This document shows positions 45,398 to 53,387 of a stretch of 64,000 nucleotides of DNA, one piece after another; the stretch's first letter is position 1, and each line of letters starts with the position of its first letter. The stretch is taken from contig CAYUQT010000050.1 in assembly GCA_964446835.1 (NCBI GenBank), positions 1-64,000 of the forward strand. Reading direction: 5' to 3'. Made by a program: the position numbers and the translations under genes. This DNA comes from CAYUQT01 sp964446835. Its GTDB lineage: Bacteria > Planctomycetota > Phycisphaerae > UBA1845 > JAFGLZ01. Below the pieces are notes generated by a model. It worked only from the letters and a program-made list of their open reading frames with translations, searched no databases and was not told the origin of the DNA.

Positions 45398-45426
45398 GGC
45401 AACGACCTCCAAACGACAGGGCTCAT

Positions 45427-45458
45427 GAAAAAGATGCCCGCCCGTAACCCGGGCGGGC
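45427..45458 (-). terminator. intrinsic terminator after rplU
   Basis: On the minus strand GCCCGCCCG and CGGGCGGGC pair (9 bp, 5-nt loop), then ATCTTTTT. It lies 75 bp after the L21 stop and 30 bp before the DinB-family start. Confidence 0.88.
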
Positions 45459-45532
45459 ACAGTATGTTATGTCGGAGTGTCGAGGCCGGCTTGATTGTCG
45501 CGAGGAACGGGTGTTCTTCGCGTTGCGATGCG

Positions 45533-45850
45533 TCAGCCCGCCTTGACCTCTGTGATCGTGACGCGAAGGTGCCGTTGCCGGTGTCCCTTCTTCAGGTGGT
45601 AGCCCTTGCGGCGGCGGAACTTCTCGATCGTCAGCTTGGCGTCCTTGACTTCGCCTTCGAGCTTGCCGACGACGGAGGCCCCGGACACAAAGGGTTGTCC
45701 GATCTTCACATCGGCACCTTCCCCGACCAGAAGCACCTGCTTGAATTCGATCGTCTGTTGCCCCTCGGGCAGATCGCGCAGATCGACGTCTATCAGATCC
45801 CCCACGCCAACACGGTATTGCCGGCTGCCGTCCTCGATGATCGCGTACAT
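45533..45850 (-). CDS. rplU: 50S ribosomal protein L21
   Basis: A 105-residue protein of normal L21 length. Family segments: MYAIIEDGSRQYRVGVGDLI, VLLVGEGADVKIGQPFVSGA and the C-terminal KFRRRKGYHLKKGHRQRH, which contacts 23S rRNA. GGGAGAT precedes the Met at 45850; an upstream in-frame Met (45934) is not supported. A strong terminator follows, and the usual partner rpmA (L27) is not downstream, so the common rplU-rpmA operon is split here. Confidence 0.96.
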   Translation of the reverse strand: MYAIIEDGSRQYRVGVGDLIDVDLRDLPEGQQTIEFKQVLLVGEGADVKIGQPFVSGASVVGKLEGEVKDAKLTIEKFRRRKGYHLKKGHRQRHLRVTITEVKAG

Positions 45851-46054
45851 GAACACATCTCCCGTCAGAACACCTAATCGCGAAAACGCATATTCTGTCG
45901 CGATCGGGCGAAAAATGCAAGCTCGTTGCGCCAAAAGTTCTGGGGTTGGGGTGGCTTGATGAGGGGGGCGTGGGCGGTTAAAAGGACACGCGTTCGCACT
46001 CTCCCTGGGCGACGGCTTCGTGTCCAGGATTCACTGACGTTGCAGGAGATTGTC

Positions 46055-47323
46055 ATGGAGAATCACCGCACACTCAGACGGCGTGAGTTTCTGAAGGCGG
46101 CGGCGGCCGGCACTGTGGCCGGGAGTCTTGCCCGCGTTCGTCCGGCCCATGCGGGATTCGCGGCGAACGAGAAGATCGCTGTGGGTCTGGTCGGATGCGG
46201 GGGGATGGGCAACGCCCATCTGGACGCGCTGCTGCGGGAGAAGCAGGCTGCGGTTGCGGCGGTATGCGATGTTCACATCCCACGGTATGAGGCGGCGAAG
46301 AAGAAGGCAGGTGGTTCGTGCGAGGGGTATCAGGACTTTCGCCGGGTGCTGGATCGCAAAGACATTGATGCGGTCTTCGCGGCGACGCCGGATCACTGGC
46401 ACGCCCTGATGGCGATCTGGGGCTGTCAGGCGTGGAAGGATGTCTATGTGGAGAAGCCGCTGACCACCACGATCTATGAGGGCCGCAAGATCGTGGAGAC
46501 CGCTCGCCGCTACGGACGGATCGTTCAGGTCGGGCTTCAGCAGCGGTCGATGGAGGTGTATCAGAAGGCGATGGAGATCGTTCACAGCGGCAAGCTGGGA
46601 CAGATCATCACGTCGCGGGCGTGGATTGGCCCGAACGGGAGTGCGGGCATTGAGACACCGGCCGAGCCGCCCAAGGACCTGGACTGGGACCTCTGGCTGG
46701 GTCCGGCGCCGTGGGTGCCGTTCAGTCCTCAGCGGTTCGGGGCGTTCCGGGCGTTCAAGGACTACGCCGGTGGGGAACTGACCAACTGGGGGCCGCACCT
46801 TCTGGACATCGTTCTGTGGGGGATCCAACAGGACTATCCGCTGAGTCTGGTGGCCCACGGGGGCAGCTACCGTTCCATCCCGCCGGCCGATCATGAGACG
46901 CTGGAGGTGGTGTACGAGTTCAAAGGCTGCACGGTGACCTGGAGCCAGGGCTTCAACGAGAAGCATTTCAATAAGGGGTACGGCACGCTGTTTCAGGGGA
47001 CGGACGGCGTGCTGGCGATCGATCGTCCGAGTTTCGTGGTCGAGCCCGCGTCGCTGGGGATTCCGGAGACGAAGCAGAAGGGCGAGTCGTGGATCCGCAT
47101 CGCCGAGCATCACAAGAACTTCTTTGAGTGCATGCGGTCGCGGGAGCTGCCGAGGTCGGACTGCGAGAAGGCGCATCGCACGACGAGCCTGTGCCTGCTG
47201 GGCAACATTGCCGTCGACCTGGGGCGCAAGCTCGTCTGGGACGGCGAAAACGAACGGTTTGTCGACGACGAGCAGGCCAATCGGCTGCTGCACCGGCCGT
47301 ATCGGGCTCCGTGGCATCTTTAG
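46055..47323 (+). CDS. Tat-exported Gfo/Idh/MocA-family oxidoreductase
   Basis: A 422-residue NAD(P)-dependent oxidoreductase. It has a twin-arginine signal (LRRREFLKAAAAGTVAGSLA), then a Rossmann domain (VGLVGCGGMGNAHLDALL), the family motif YVEKPLTTTIYEGRKIVE, and a C-terminal alpha/beta domain (GGELTNWGPHLLDIVLW). The EKP Lys is the usual catalytic Lys. Planctomycetes carry many such exported proteins that oxidise or rearrange sugars from complex glycans. AGGAG lies 7 nt upstream of the ATG. It is followed at 20 bp by a HEAT-repeat gene and then an isomerase-like gene, a probable sugar-handling operon. Confidence 0.94.
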   Translation: MENHRTLRRREFLKAAAAGTVAGSLARVRPAHAGFAANEKIAVGLVGCGGMGNAHLDALLREKQAAVAAVCDVHIPRYEAAKKKAGGSCEGYQDFRRVLDRKDIDAVFAATPDHWHALMAIWGCQAWKDVYVEKPLTTTIYEGRKIVETARRYGRIVQVGLQQRSMEVYQKAMEIVHSGKLGQIITSRAWIGPNGSAGIETPAEPPKDLDWDLWLGPAPWVPFSPQRFGAFRAFKDYAGGELTNWGPHLLDIVLWGIQQDYPLSLVAHGGSYRSIPPADHETLEVVYEFKGCTVTWSQGFNEKHFNKGYGTLFQGTDGVLAIDRPSFVVEPASLGIPETKQKGESWIRIAEHHKNFFECMRSRELPRSDCEKAHRTTSLCLLGNIAVDLGRKLVWDGENERFVDDEQANRLLHRPYRAPWHL

Positions 47324-47343
47324 TATTGGCAGGAGGCGCGATC

Positions 47344-49467
47344 GTGAAGACCACACGAATGTTGGGAATGCGGGTTGGGGTTGTCGTGGGGCTCGTGACG
47401 GTTTCGGCGCTGGCGGCCGATCCGCCGCTGGGGCAGCTTATCTATGACTTGCAGGGGCCGGACCTGAAGGCCCGTGCCGCCGCCCGGCAGTATCTGGTGC
47501 GCCGGGGTGCTGCGGCCGTTCCGGAGTTGATGCCGCTGCTTTCGAGCAAGGATGCCGCGCTGGCCGGCAGTGCGATGACCATTCTGATGGACATCGGCGA
47601 TCGGGTGAGCGCGCCGGGTGGAGAGGACGAGCGCCGGGCAGTTGCGAAGCTGTATATGCAGCTTCTGTCGCCGGATCGTTCTCGCGAGGAGCGTATCCTG
47701 GGTCTTCGGCTGTTCGAGCGGATGGCACCGGTCGGCTGGGACATGGAGACGCTTCGGACGCTGGGAGACCACTTCAAGGCGATGCTGAGCAAGGACGATC
47801 CGATTCTTCGAGACAAGGCTCGCACGGCGATGCAGCGGATGGGCACTCCGATCGCTCGGGCCGGACTGCGGGCACTGTTGAAGGATTCGGAACCGGCGTT
47901 TCAGGTGGCGCTATTGAATTCTCTGGGGGAGCTGGAGGACGAAAAGGCGCTGCCTCAGATCGTGGAGCTGACGACAGCCGGTGATCCGTCGGTTCGTGCG
48001 GCGGCAGCCCGTGCGTTGGCGTGGACCGGGGACCCTGCCTGCCTGAAGGCGGTTCATGAGGTGATCGGCCGGGCCGATGCGACGACGCGAGCGGAGTCGT
48101 TCGATGCCTTGGCTCGTCTGCTCAACGCGATGGAGAAGAAGGGGGGCAACTGGCAGACGGTGGTCGAGGCGTATCTGGACCTTCTGGCGAAGGGCGAGGG
48201 GGTCTTCAAGGATGCCGCCCTGGCGGGTCTGGGGCGGATCGGGGATGGCACGTGTGTGAAACCCGTCATCGCATCGATGAGCGGGGCGGATCCGCGGACG
48301 CGTCTGACGGCGATCCGGGCGCTGGGCACGATGCAGGGTGTCGACGTGGCGGTGGCGATTGCTGCGGAGTATCCGAAGCTGGACGCCGAGGCTCAGGTGG
48401 CACTGCTGCCATGGCTGGGGGCCAAGCGGGTGCCGCTGGTTCTTCCGCTTCTGAAGGAGGCGGCCAGATCGCAGACGCCGGCCTTCCGTCTGGCGGGGCT
48501 TCGCGGGCTGGCCGAGTCGCGGGAGGCTCAGGCGAGCGACGTTCTGACGGAGGCGGCCAGGTCCGGTGGTCCGGAGGAACAGGCGATCGCTCAGCGGGGA
48601 TTGCTGGGTTTGGCGGGTGAGCTTCGCGATCACGGGAAGAAGGGGGAGGCCGCCGCGGCGTATCTGACGGTGTGTCAGACGGCGACGGGCACGTCGATCA
48701 GGGCCAAGGCGCTGGACGGGCTGGCGGGCTGTCCGACGGCAGCGGCGTTTGAGGTGGTGATGGCCTGTGCCGACGATGCCGAACTGAGGGAGCCGGTAAC
48801 GCGGGCCCTGGTGGCGGTGGCGGGTGGACTGGTCGCGGCGGGTCAGAAGGACAAGGCTTTGGCGGCGTATGAGAAGGTTCAGGGGCTGAGCCCTTCGTAC
48901 GACGCGGTGAAGGCGATTGCGGCGGAGATGAAGAGGCTCGGGACCTCTGTGGATATGGCGTTGCTGTTGGGCACGGTGACGCGATGGTGGGTGATCGGTC
49001 CGTTCGAGCTGGGGGAACAGAACAAGGGCTGGGACACCGACTTCATCGGCGAGGGCAAGCCGGTGGACCTGAAGAAGACGCACGCGGTGGGCAACACGTC
49101 TCTGGCCTGGAAGCCGTTCGTCAGCCAGGAGGAGACGGGCAAGATCGTGCTCCGGCCGACGCTGGCCGATCGCGACCAGTGCATCGCGTATGCCTACACC
49201 GAGATTTCGGTGGACAAGGATGTCGACGTGGTGTTCAAGATGGGCGTGGACGACAGCGAGAAGGTATGGGTGAACGGTCAGAAGGTGTTCGATCATTTTG
49301 TGGCGCGTCCGTGGGCGATGGATCAGGATTCGGCTGCGGTGCGGCTGAAGGCGGGGGTCAATACGATTCTTCTGAAGATCTACCAGAACGCGATGCAGTG
49401 GGAGTTCAACCTTCGGATCGCCCGTCCGGACGGCGTGCCGGTGAAGTTCGTGCAGAAGGCGGAGTGA
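47344..49467 (+). CDS. secreted HEAT-repeat protein with C-terminal carbohydrate-binding-like domain
   Basis: The product is about 707 residues from a GTG at 47344 with AGGAGG 8 nt upstream. A signal peptide (RVGVVVGLVTVSALA) is followed by some 12-14 HEAT/PBS-like helical repeats (for example AAARQYLVRRGAAAVPELM, VRAAAARALAWTGDPACLKA) over about 30-520. The C-terminal 170 residues form a beta-sandwich with MGVDDSEKVWVNGQKVFDH and AGVNTILLKIYQN, the pattern of PA14/GBD-like domains in Planctomycete glycan proteins. No catalytic site is seen; it is probably a scaffold or binding partner for the flanking oxidoreductase and isomerase-like proteins. Confidence 0.88.
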   Translation: MKTTRMLGMRVGVVVGLVTVSALAADPPLGQLIYDLQGPDLKARAAARQYLVRRGAAAVPELMPLLSSKDAALAGSAMTILMDIGDRVSAPGGEDERRAVAKLYMQLLSPDRSREERILGLRLFERMAPVGWDMETLRTLGDHFKAMLSKDDPILRDKARTAMQRMGTPIARAGLRALLKDSEPAFQVALLNSLGELEDEKALPQIVELTTAGDPSVRAAAARALAWTGDPACLKAVHEVIGRADATTRAESFDALARLLNAMEKKGGNWQTVVEAYLDLLAKGEGVFKDAALAGLGRIGDGTCVKPVIASMSGADPRTRLTAIRALGTMQGVDVAVAIAAEYPKLDAEAQVALLPWLGAKRVPLVLPLLKEAARSQTPAFRLAGLRGLAESREAQASDVLTEAARSGGPEEQAIAQRGLLGLAGELRDHGKKGEAAAAYLTVCQTATGTSIRAKALDGLAGCPTAAAFEVVMACADDAELREPVTRALVAVAGGLVAAGQKDKALAAYEKVQGLSPSYDAVKAIAAEMKRLGTSVDMALLLGTVTRWWVIGPFELGEQNKGWDTDFIGEGKPVDLKKTHAVGNTSLAWKPFVSQEETGKIVLRPTLADRDQCIAYAYTEISVDKDVDVVFKMGVDDSEKVWVNGQKVFDHFVARPWAMDQDSAAVRLKAGVNTILLKIYQNAMQWEFNLRIARPDGVPVKFVQKAE

Positions 49468-49580
49468 ACGGCGCGGGTGGGATCGAAAGACCGGCAGGGC
49501 GGTGCGCCGCCGGGCTTTCAGACCCGCGGTGTGTGCAGAGGACACGCGGCGTTTCGTCGCATGAATACGAGGGCCATGAC

Positions 49581-50549
49581 ATGAAGGGCAATGAGGTCAA
49601 TCGTCGTCAGTTCATCCGGAGTTCGGTTGGGGCGGTGGCGGCGGCCGGGGTGATGGAGCGGATCGTTCGCGGGGAGGAGCCGGCCGCGTCGTCGGACAAG
49701 CCTCGCATGATGCGGTTGGGCGGGCCGATTTTCGAGAAGGCAGACGATCCGGAGCAACTCGCGTTGGCGCATCGCAAGCTGGGCTATCGGGCGGCCTATT
49801 GCCCGGGCGTGGCGCTGAGCGACAGCACCCGCATCCGCGACATTAAGCGGGCGTTCGCCAAGCACGATGTGGTGATCGCCGAGGTGGGACGGTGGTGCAA
49901 TCTGCTCGACGCGGATGCTCAGAAGCGTGAGGCGAATCTGAAGAACGTGACGGACGGGCTGGCGCTGGCCGAGGCGATCGGTGCCCGCTGCGCGGTGGAT
50001 ATCGCCGGTTCCTACAATCCGAAGGTGTGGTTCGGCCCGCATCCGGACAACTTCACGCAGAAGTTCTTCGACGCGGTGGTTGAGAACGCGCGGAAGATCA
50101 TCGATGCGGTGAAGCCCAAGCGGGCGAAGCTGTGTTACGAGATGATGGGTTGGGCCATGCCGGACAACCCCGACAACTACCTCAGGATGATCAAGGCCGT
50201 CGACCGGGAGGCCTTCGGGGTTCACCTGGACATCTGCAACATGATCAATTCGCCGGAGCGCTACTATCGGAACACAGACCTGCTGAACGAGAGTTTCGAC
50301 AAGCTGGGTCCGTACATCGCCAGTTGCCACGCCAAGGACTTGACGTGGGACGTGGAGATGAACGTTCACTTCCGCGAGGTGGTTCCGGGGACGGGGTGCC
50401 TGGACTATTCGACGTACCTGCGGCGATTGTCGAAGCTGCCGCAGGAGCCGCCACTGATGATCGAGCACATGGCGAATGCGGAGGAGTATGACAAGGCCCG
50501 TCAGTACATTCTGAAGCAGGCGCAGCAACTGGGCCTGAATTTCGGGTGA
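49581..50549 (+). CDS. Tat-exported sugar phosphate isomerase/epimerase-like protein
   Basis: A 322-residue xylose-isomerase-like TIM barrel (AP endonuclease 2 superfamily). The N-terminus carries a twin-arginine signal (VNRRQFIRSSVGAVAAAG). Likely metal-ligand residues: Glu in LCYEMMGW, Asp and His in FGVHLDICNMIN, His and Asp in ASCHAKDL, and Glu in PLMIEHM. It completes the oxidoreductase/HEAT/isomerase run, a common Planctomycete combination for 3-keto-sugar or inositol-type chemistry; the exact substrate cannot be read from sequence. It is separated from the HEAT gene by 113 bp. Confidence 0.9.
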   Translation: MKGNEVNRRQFIRSSVGAVAAAGVMERIVRGEEPAASSDKPRMMRLGGPIFEKADDPEQLALAHRKLGYRAAYCPGVALSDSTRIRDIKRAFAKHDVVIAEVGRWCNLLDADAQKREANLKNVTDGLALAEAIGARCAVDIAGSYNPKVWFGPHPDNFTQKFFDAVVENARKIIDAVKPKRAKLCYEMMGWAMPDNPDNYLRMIKAVDREAFGVHLDICNMINSPERYYRNTDLLNESFDKLGPYIASCHAKDLTWDVEMNVHFREVVPGTGCLDYSTYLRRLSKLPQEPPLMIEHMANAEEYDKARQYILKQAQQLGLNFG

Positions 50550-50726
50550 TTGACCGAAGGCCGGCGGGGGCGTTCGGGGTTCTTTGATTGCGTCGCCGGG
50601 TGCCTCGGGAAGGCGGGGCGTGGCGGGCTGTCGGCACCGGGTCGCGGTGGTCGGGACGCTCCGTCTGGGGTGTCTGTGGGTGGTGTCGCGGGTCCCAATG
50701 CCGGGGTGTAATGCGCGGAATGTGGG

Positions 50727-50755
50727 TTGCACGGTGTTCCGAGGGTCGATAGGAT
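50727..50755 (+). promoter_or_regulatory. candidate promoter of pyrF
   Basis: TTGCAC (50727-50732), 17-nt spacer, TAGGAT (50750-50755), about 60 bp before the pyrF start. Plausible but not conclusive. Confidence 0.45.
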
Positions 50756-50816
50756 ACGGCATGGCCGTCATGGAGGCGGCGTCACTTGATGGTCTCGATG
50801 AGAAAGGATTGCAGCG

Positions 50817-51779
50817 GTGGCGGATAATTTTGCAGATAGTCTTCTGGCGGCGATCGCGAAGAAGCGCGTGCCGGCCTGCGTCGGGATCGACCCGGTCTAT
50901 TCCCGTCTTCCTTCGGAAATCAATGAGAACCCCGAACTGAACGACGAATCGAACAGCGAGGTGGCGCTGGATGCCGTTCTGGAGTACTGCCGCAAGGTGA
51001 TTCATGCGGTGGCTCCCTATGTTCCGGCGGTGAAGTTCAATTCGGCATACTTCGAGCGGTACTACTCTGAAGGGGTGTTTGCCTATTACGGACTGGTGGA
51101 AGAGGCGGCGAACCTCGGGCTGGTCGTGGTGGGCGACATCAAACGGGGCGATGTGGGGCATACGGCGGAGATGTATGCCCGTGCCGGTCTGGGCGATCCG
51201 GACTTCAGCGATTTGGACGAACTGGTTTCGCCGGATGCCGTGACGGTCAACGGCTACTTTGGTTTGGATGGCGTCGAGCCGTTCATCAAGGTGGCGAAAG
51301 AGGAAGGCAAGGGCGTCTTCGTACTGGTTCGCACGACGAATCCGTCGGCGGCGGTGATCCAGGATGCTGCCCTGGCCGACGGGACGAAGGTGTACGAGCT
51401 GGTGGGCCAGCAGGTGGAGAAGTGGGCATCGGAAGAGTCGCTTCTGGGCAAACGCGGCTACAGTTGCGTGGGCGCGGTGGTGGCGGCCAAGGGACGCGAA
51501 GAGACGATGAAGCTGCGGGCGATGATGCCTCACTGTCTGTTTCTTGTGCCGGGGTGGGGAGCGCAGGGGGCGGCTCCGGAAGACGTGGCGGCGTGTTTCA
51601 AATCGGACGGTACGGGGGCGCTGGTGTGTGCCTCTCGGAGCGTGATCTACGCCTACGACCAGGAAATCGCGGGGATGAAGTACATTGAGATGTATCCCAG
51701 CGAGTGGGCCAAGTGCGTCGAGCAGGCGTGCAAAGACTTCGTGGCGGATGTGGCGAAGATCGTGACGGTCAAGCCGTAA
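50817..51779 (+). CDS. pyrF: orotidine 5'-phosphate decarboxylase (type 2)
   Basis: A 320-residue enzyme giving UMP in the last step of pyrimidine synthesis. It has the type 2 layout: N-terminal VPACVGIDPVYSRLP, KFNSAYFERYYSEG, the catalytic Lys/Asp set in VVVGDIKRGDVGHTAEMYAR, VTVNGYFGLDGVEPF and the C-terminal phosphate loop FLVPGWGAQG. The start is GTG with AAAGGA upstream. It is followed by murD at 76 bp on the same strand. Confidence 0.96.
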   Translation: MADNFADSLLAAIAKKRVPACVGIDPVYSRLPSEINENPELNDESNSEVALDAVLEYCRKVIHAVAPYVPAVKFNSAYFERYYSEGVFAYYGLVEEAANLGLVVVGDIKRGDVGHTAEMYARAGLGDPDFSDLDELVSPDAVTVNGYFGLDGVEPFIKVAKEEGKGVFVLVRTTNPSAAVIQDAALADGTKVYELVGQQVEKWASEESLLGKRGYSCVGAVVAAKGREETMKLRAMMPHCLFLVPGWGAQGAAPEDVAACFKSDGTGALVCASRSVIYAYDQEIAGMKYIEMYPSEWAKCVEQACKDFVADVAKIVTVKP

Positions 51780-51855
51780 TCCGGCCGCGGAGGGTTGAGA
51801 GCAGGCAGCGGTCGCAGTTCGGGGCACACGTGTCGCGCCGCTGTTGCGGCAAGTC

Positions 51856-53289
51856 ATGACGATATCCGGGCAATTCGCACCCGAAGCTGATCTACGGGGC
51901 AAGCGGGTCACGGTGATGGGTCTGGGCCGGTTCGGCGGCGGGCTCGGCGTGACGCGATGGCTGTGCGAGCAGGGGGCTCGCGTGACCGTGACGGATCAGG
52001 CGGACGCCGAGGCCCTCCGTGATTCCATTCGTCAACTCGACGGTCTTTCCATTGAATATCAATTGGGCGGACACGATGCAGGCGTCCTGGGGCGGACGGA
52101 CCTGCTGGTGGTGAATCCGGCGGTCGACAAGGCTCGCAATGCCTTCTTTGCCGAGGCTCAGTCGCGAGGCGTTCCGTGGACGGCCGAGATGAACCTGTTT
52201 CTGGCCCGCTGCAAGGGGCGCGTCGTGGGCGTCACCGGTTCGGTGGGCAAGAGCACGACGACCGCTATGATCGGTGACGTGCTCGAGTGCGCGATCCGGC
52301 ATCTGCCCGCGGAGGGGCGGCCGAAGGTCTGGGTGGGGGGTAACATCGGCCGCAGCCTTCTGGACGTACTGCCCGCGATTCAACCCGCAGACTACGTTGT
52401 TCTGGAGCTGTCGAGTTTCCAGCTCGACGATCTGGCTTCGCTTCGTCGGAGCCCGTCGGTGGCGTTGCTGACGTCACTGCGTCCCAACCACCTCGATCGG
52501 CACGGTACGTTCGAGAACTACGCCCAGGCGAAGTGCGAGATCTTCCGCTATCAGAACCGATCGACGGATCACGCGATCGTCTGCGGTGAGGATGATGCGG
52601 CGACGGATGCGGTCCGGCGGACACTGGGAGACCTGCGGGGCGTTTGGGTCTACACGGTGAATGCGGACGGCCGGCCGGAGGTTCGCCGGGGGGGCGCAGA
52701 CGGCGATTGGAGCAGGGCAGCCCCGGCGGTATGGTCGGAGCTGACCCTTCGCGTGCCCGGACGTCACAACCGGCTCAATGCCGCGGCGGCGTTTGCGGTG
52801 GGGCAGGCGCTGGGGCTTCCTTCACCGACGTGGGCGGAGTCGCTGCGGGAGTTTGCGGGATTGCCCCATCGTCTTCAGCACGTGGCGGATGTGGGGGGCG
52901 TGTCGTACTACAACGATTCCAAGAGCACGACCCCGGAGTCGGCGATCACGGCGCTGAATGCCTTTGACCAGCCCGTGGTCATTCTTCTGGGCGGTTACGA
53001 CAAGAAATCGCCGTTTGAGTCCCTGGCCGCGTGCGTGGTGCGTCGGGCGAGGGCGGCGATCTGCTACGGCGTTACAGGTCCGAAAATACACGCGGCCATC
53101 GAGGCCTGCCGTGGGGGGAGGCGCGACCTGTCGGTGGTCGACGCGACCGATTTCGATGAGGCGGTCGGTCTGGCGCGTCGGGCGGCCCAGCCGGGCGACG
53201 TGGTTCTCCTTTCGCCGGCGTGTGCCAGTTGGGATATGTTCACCAACTATGAAGAACGCGGCGAACGTTTCTGTCGTATAATCCGATAA
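51856..53289 (+). CDS. murD: UDP-N-acetylmuramoylalanine--D-glutamate ligase
   Basis: A 477-residue cytoplasmic ligase adding D-Glu during peptidoglycan precursor synthesis. It has an N-terminal UDP-binding domain (RGKRVTVMGLGRFGGGLGV), the ATP P-loop VTGSVGKSTTTAMIG (about 125-140), the central domain LELSSFQLDDL and LRPNHLDRHGTFENY, and the C-terminal domain RLQHVADVGGVSYYNDSKST. Length is normal. Its presence supports peptidoglycan synthesis, now accepted for many Planctomycetota. It stands alone here, not in the usual mur/fts cluster. The start at 51856 is the first ATG; a TTG four codons earlier is possible. Confidence 0.95.
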   Translation: MTISGQFAPEADLRGKRVTVMGLGRFGGGLGVTRWLCEQGARVTVTDQADAEALRDSIRQLDGLSIEYQLGGHDAGVLGRTDLLVVNPAVDKARNAFFAEAQSRGVPWTAEMNLFLARCKGRVVGVTGSVGKSTTTAMIGDVLECAIRHLPAEGRPKVWVGGNIGRSLLDVLPAIQPADYVVLELSSFQLDDLASLRRSPSVALLTSLRPNHLDRHGTFENYAQAKCEIFRYQNRSTDHAIVCGEDDAATDAVRRTLGDLRGVWVYTVNADGRPEVRRGGADGDWSRAAPAVWSELTLRVPGRHNRLNAAAAFAVGQALGLPSPTWAESLREFAGLPHRLQHVADVGGVSYYNDSKSTTPESAITALNAFDQPVVILLGGYDKKSPFESLAACVVRRARAAICYGVTGPKIHAAIEACRGGRRDLSVVDATDFDEAVGLARRAAQPGDVVLLSPACASWDMFTNYEERGERFCRIIR

Positions 53290-53387
53290 GATCCCAGTGT
53301 GTGCGGGTGGACGGTGCACCCGCCGCTCCCCGTGTCCGTGTTGGGGCCGGGGACTCTGGTCAATGTGAGCTTCCGCGAGGAGACCGC

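Noticed and set aside
49518..51911. Very long open frame on the minus strand opposite the isomerase-like gene and pyrF
   Set aside because: It lies antisense to two clear genes, its composition is the Arg/His/Pro-rich pattern expected from reverse-complemented GC-rich codons, and it has no domain.
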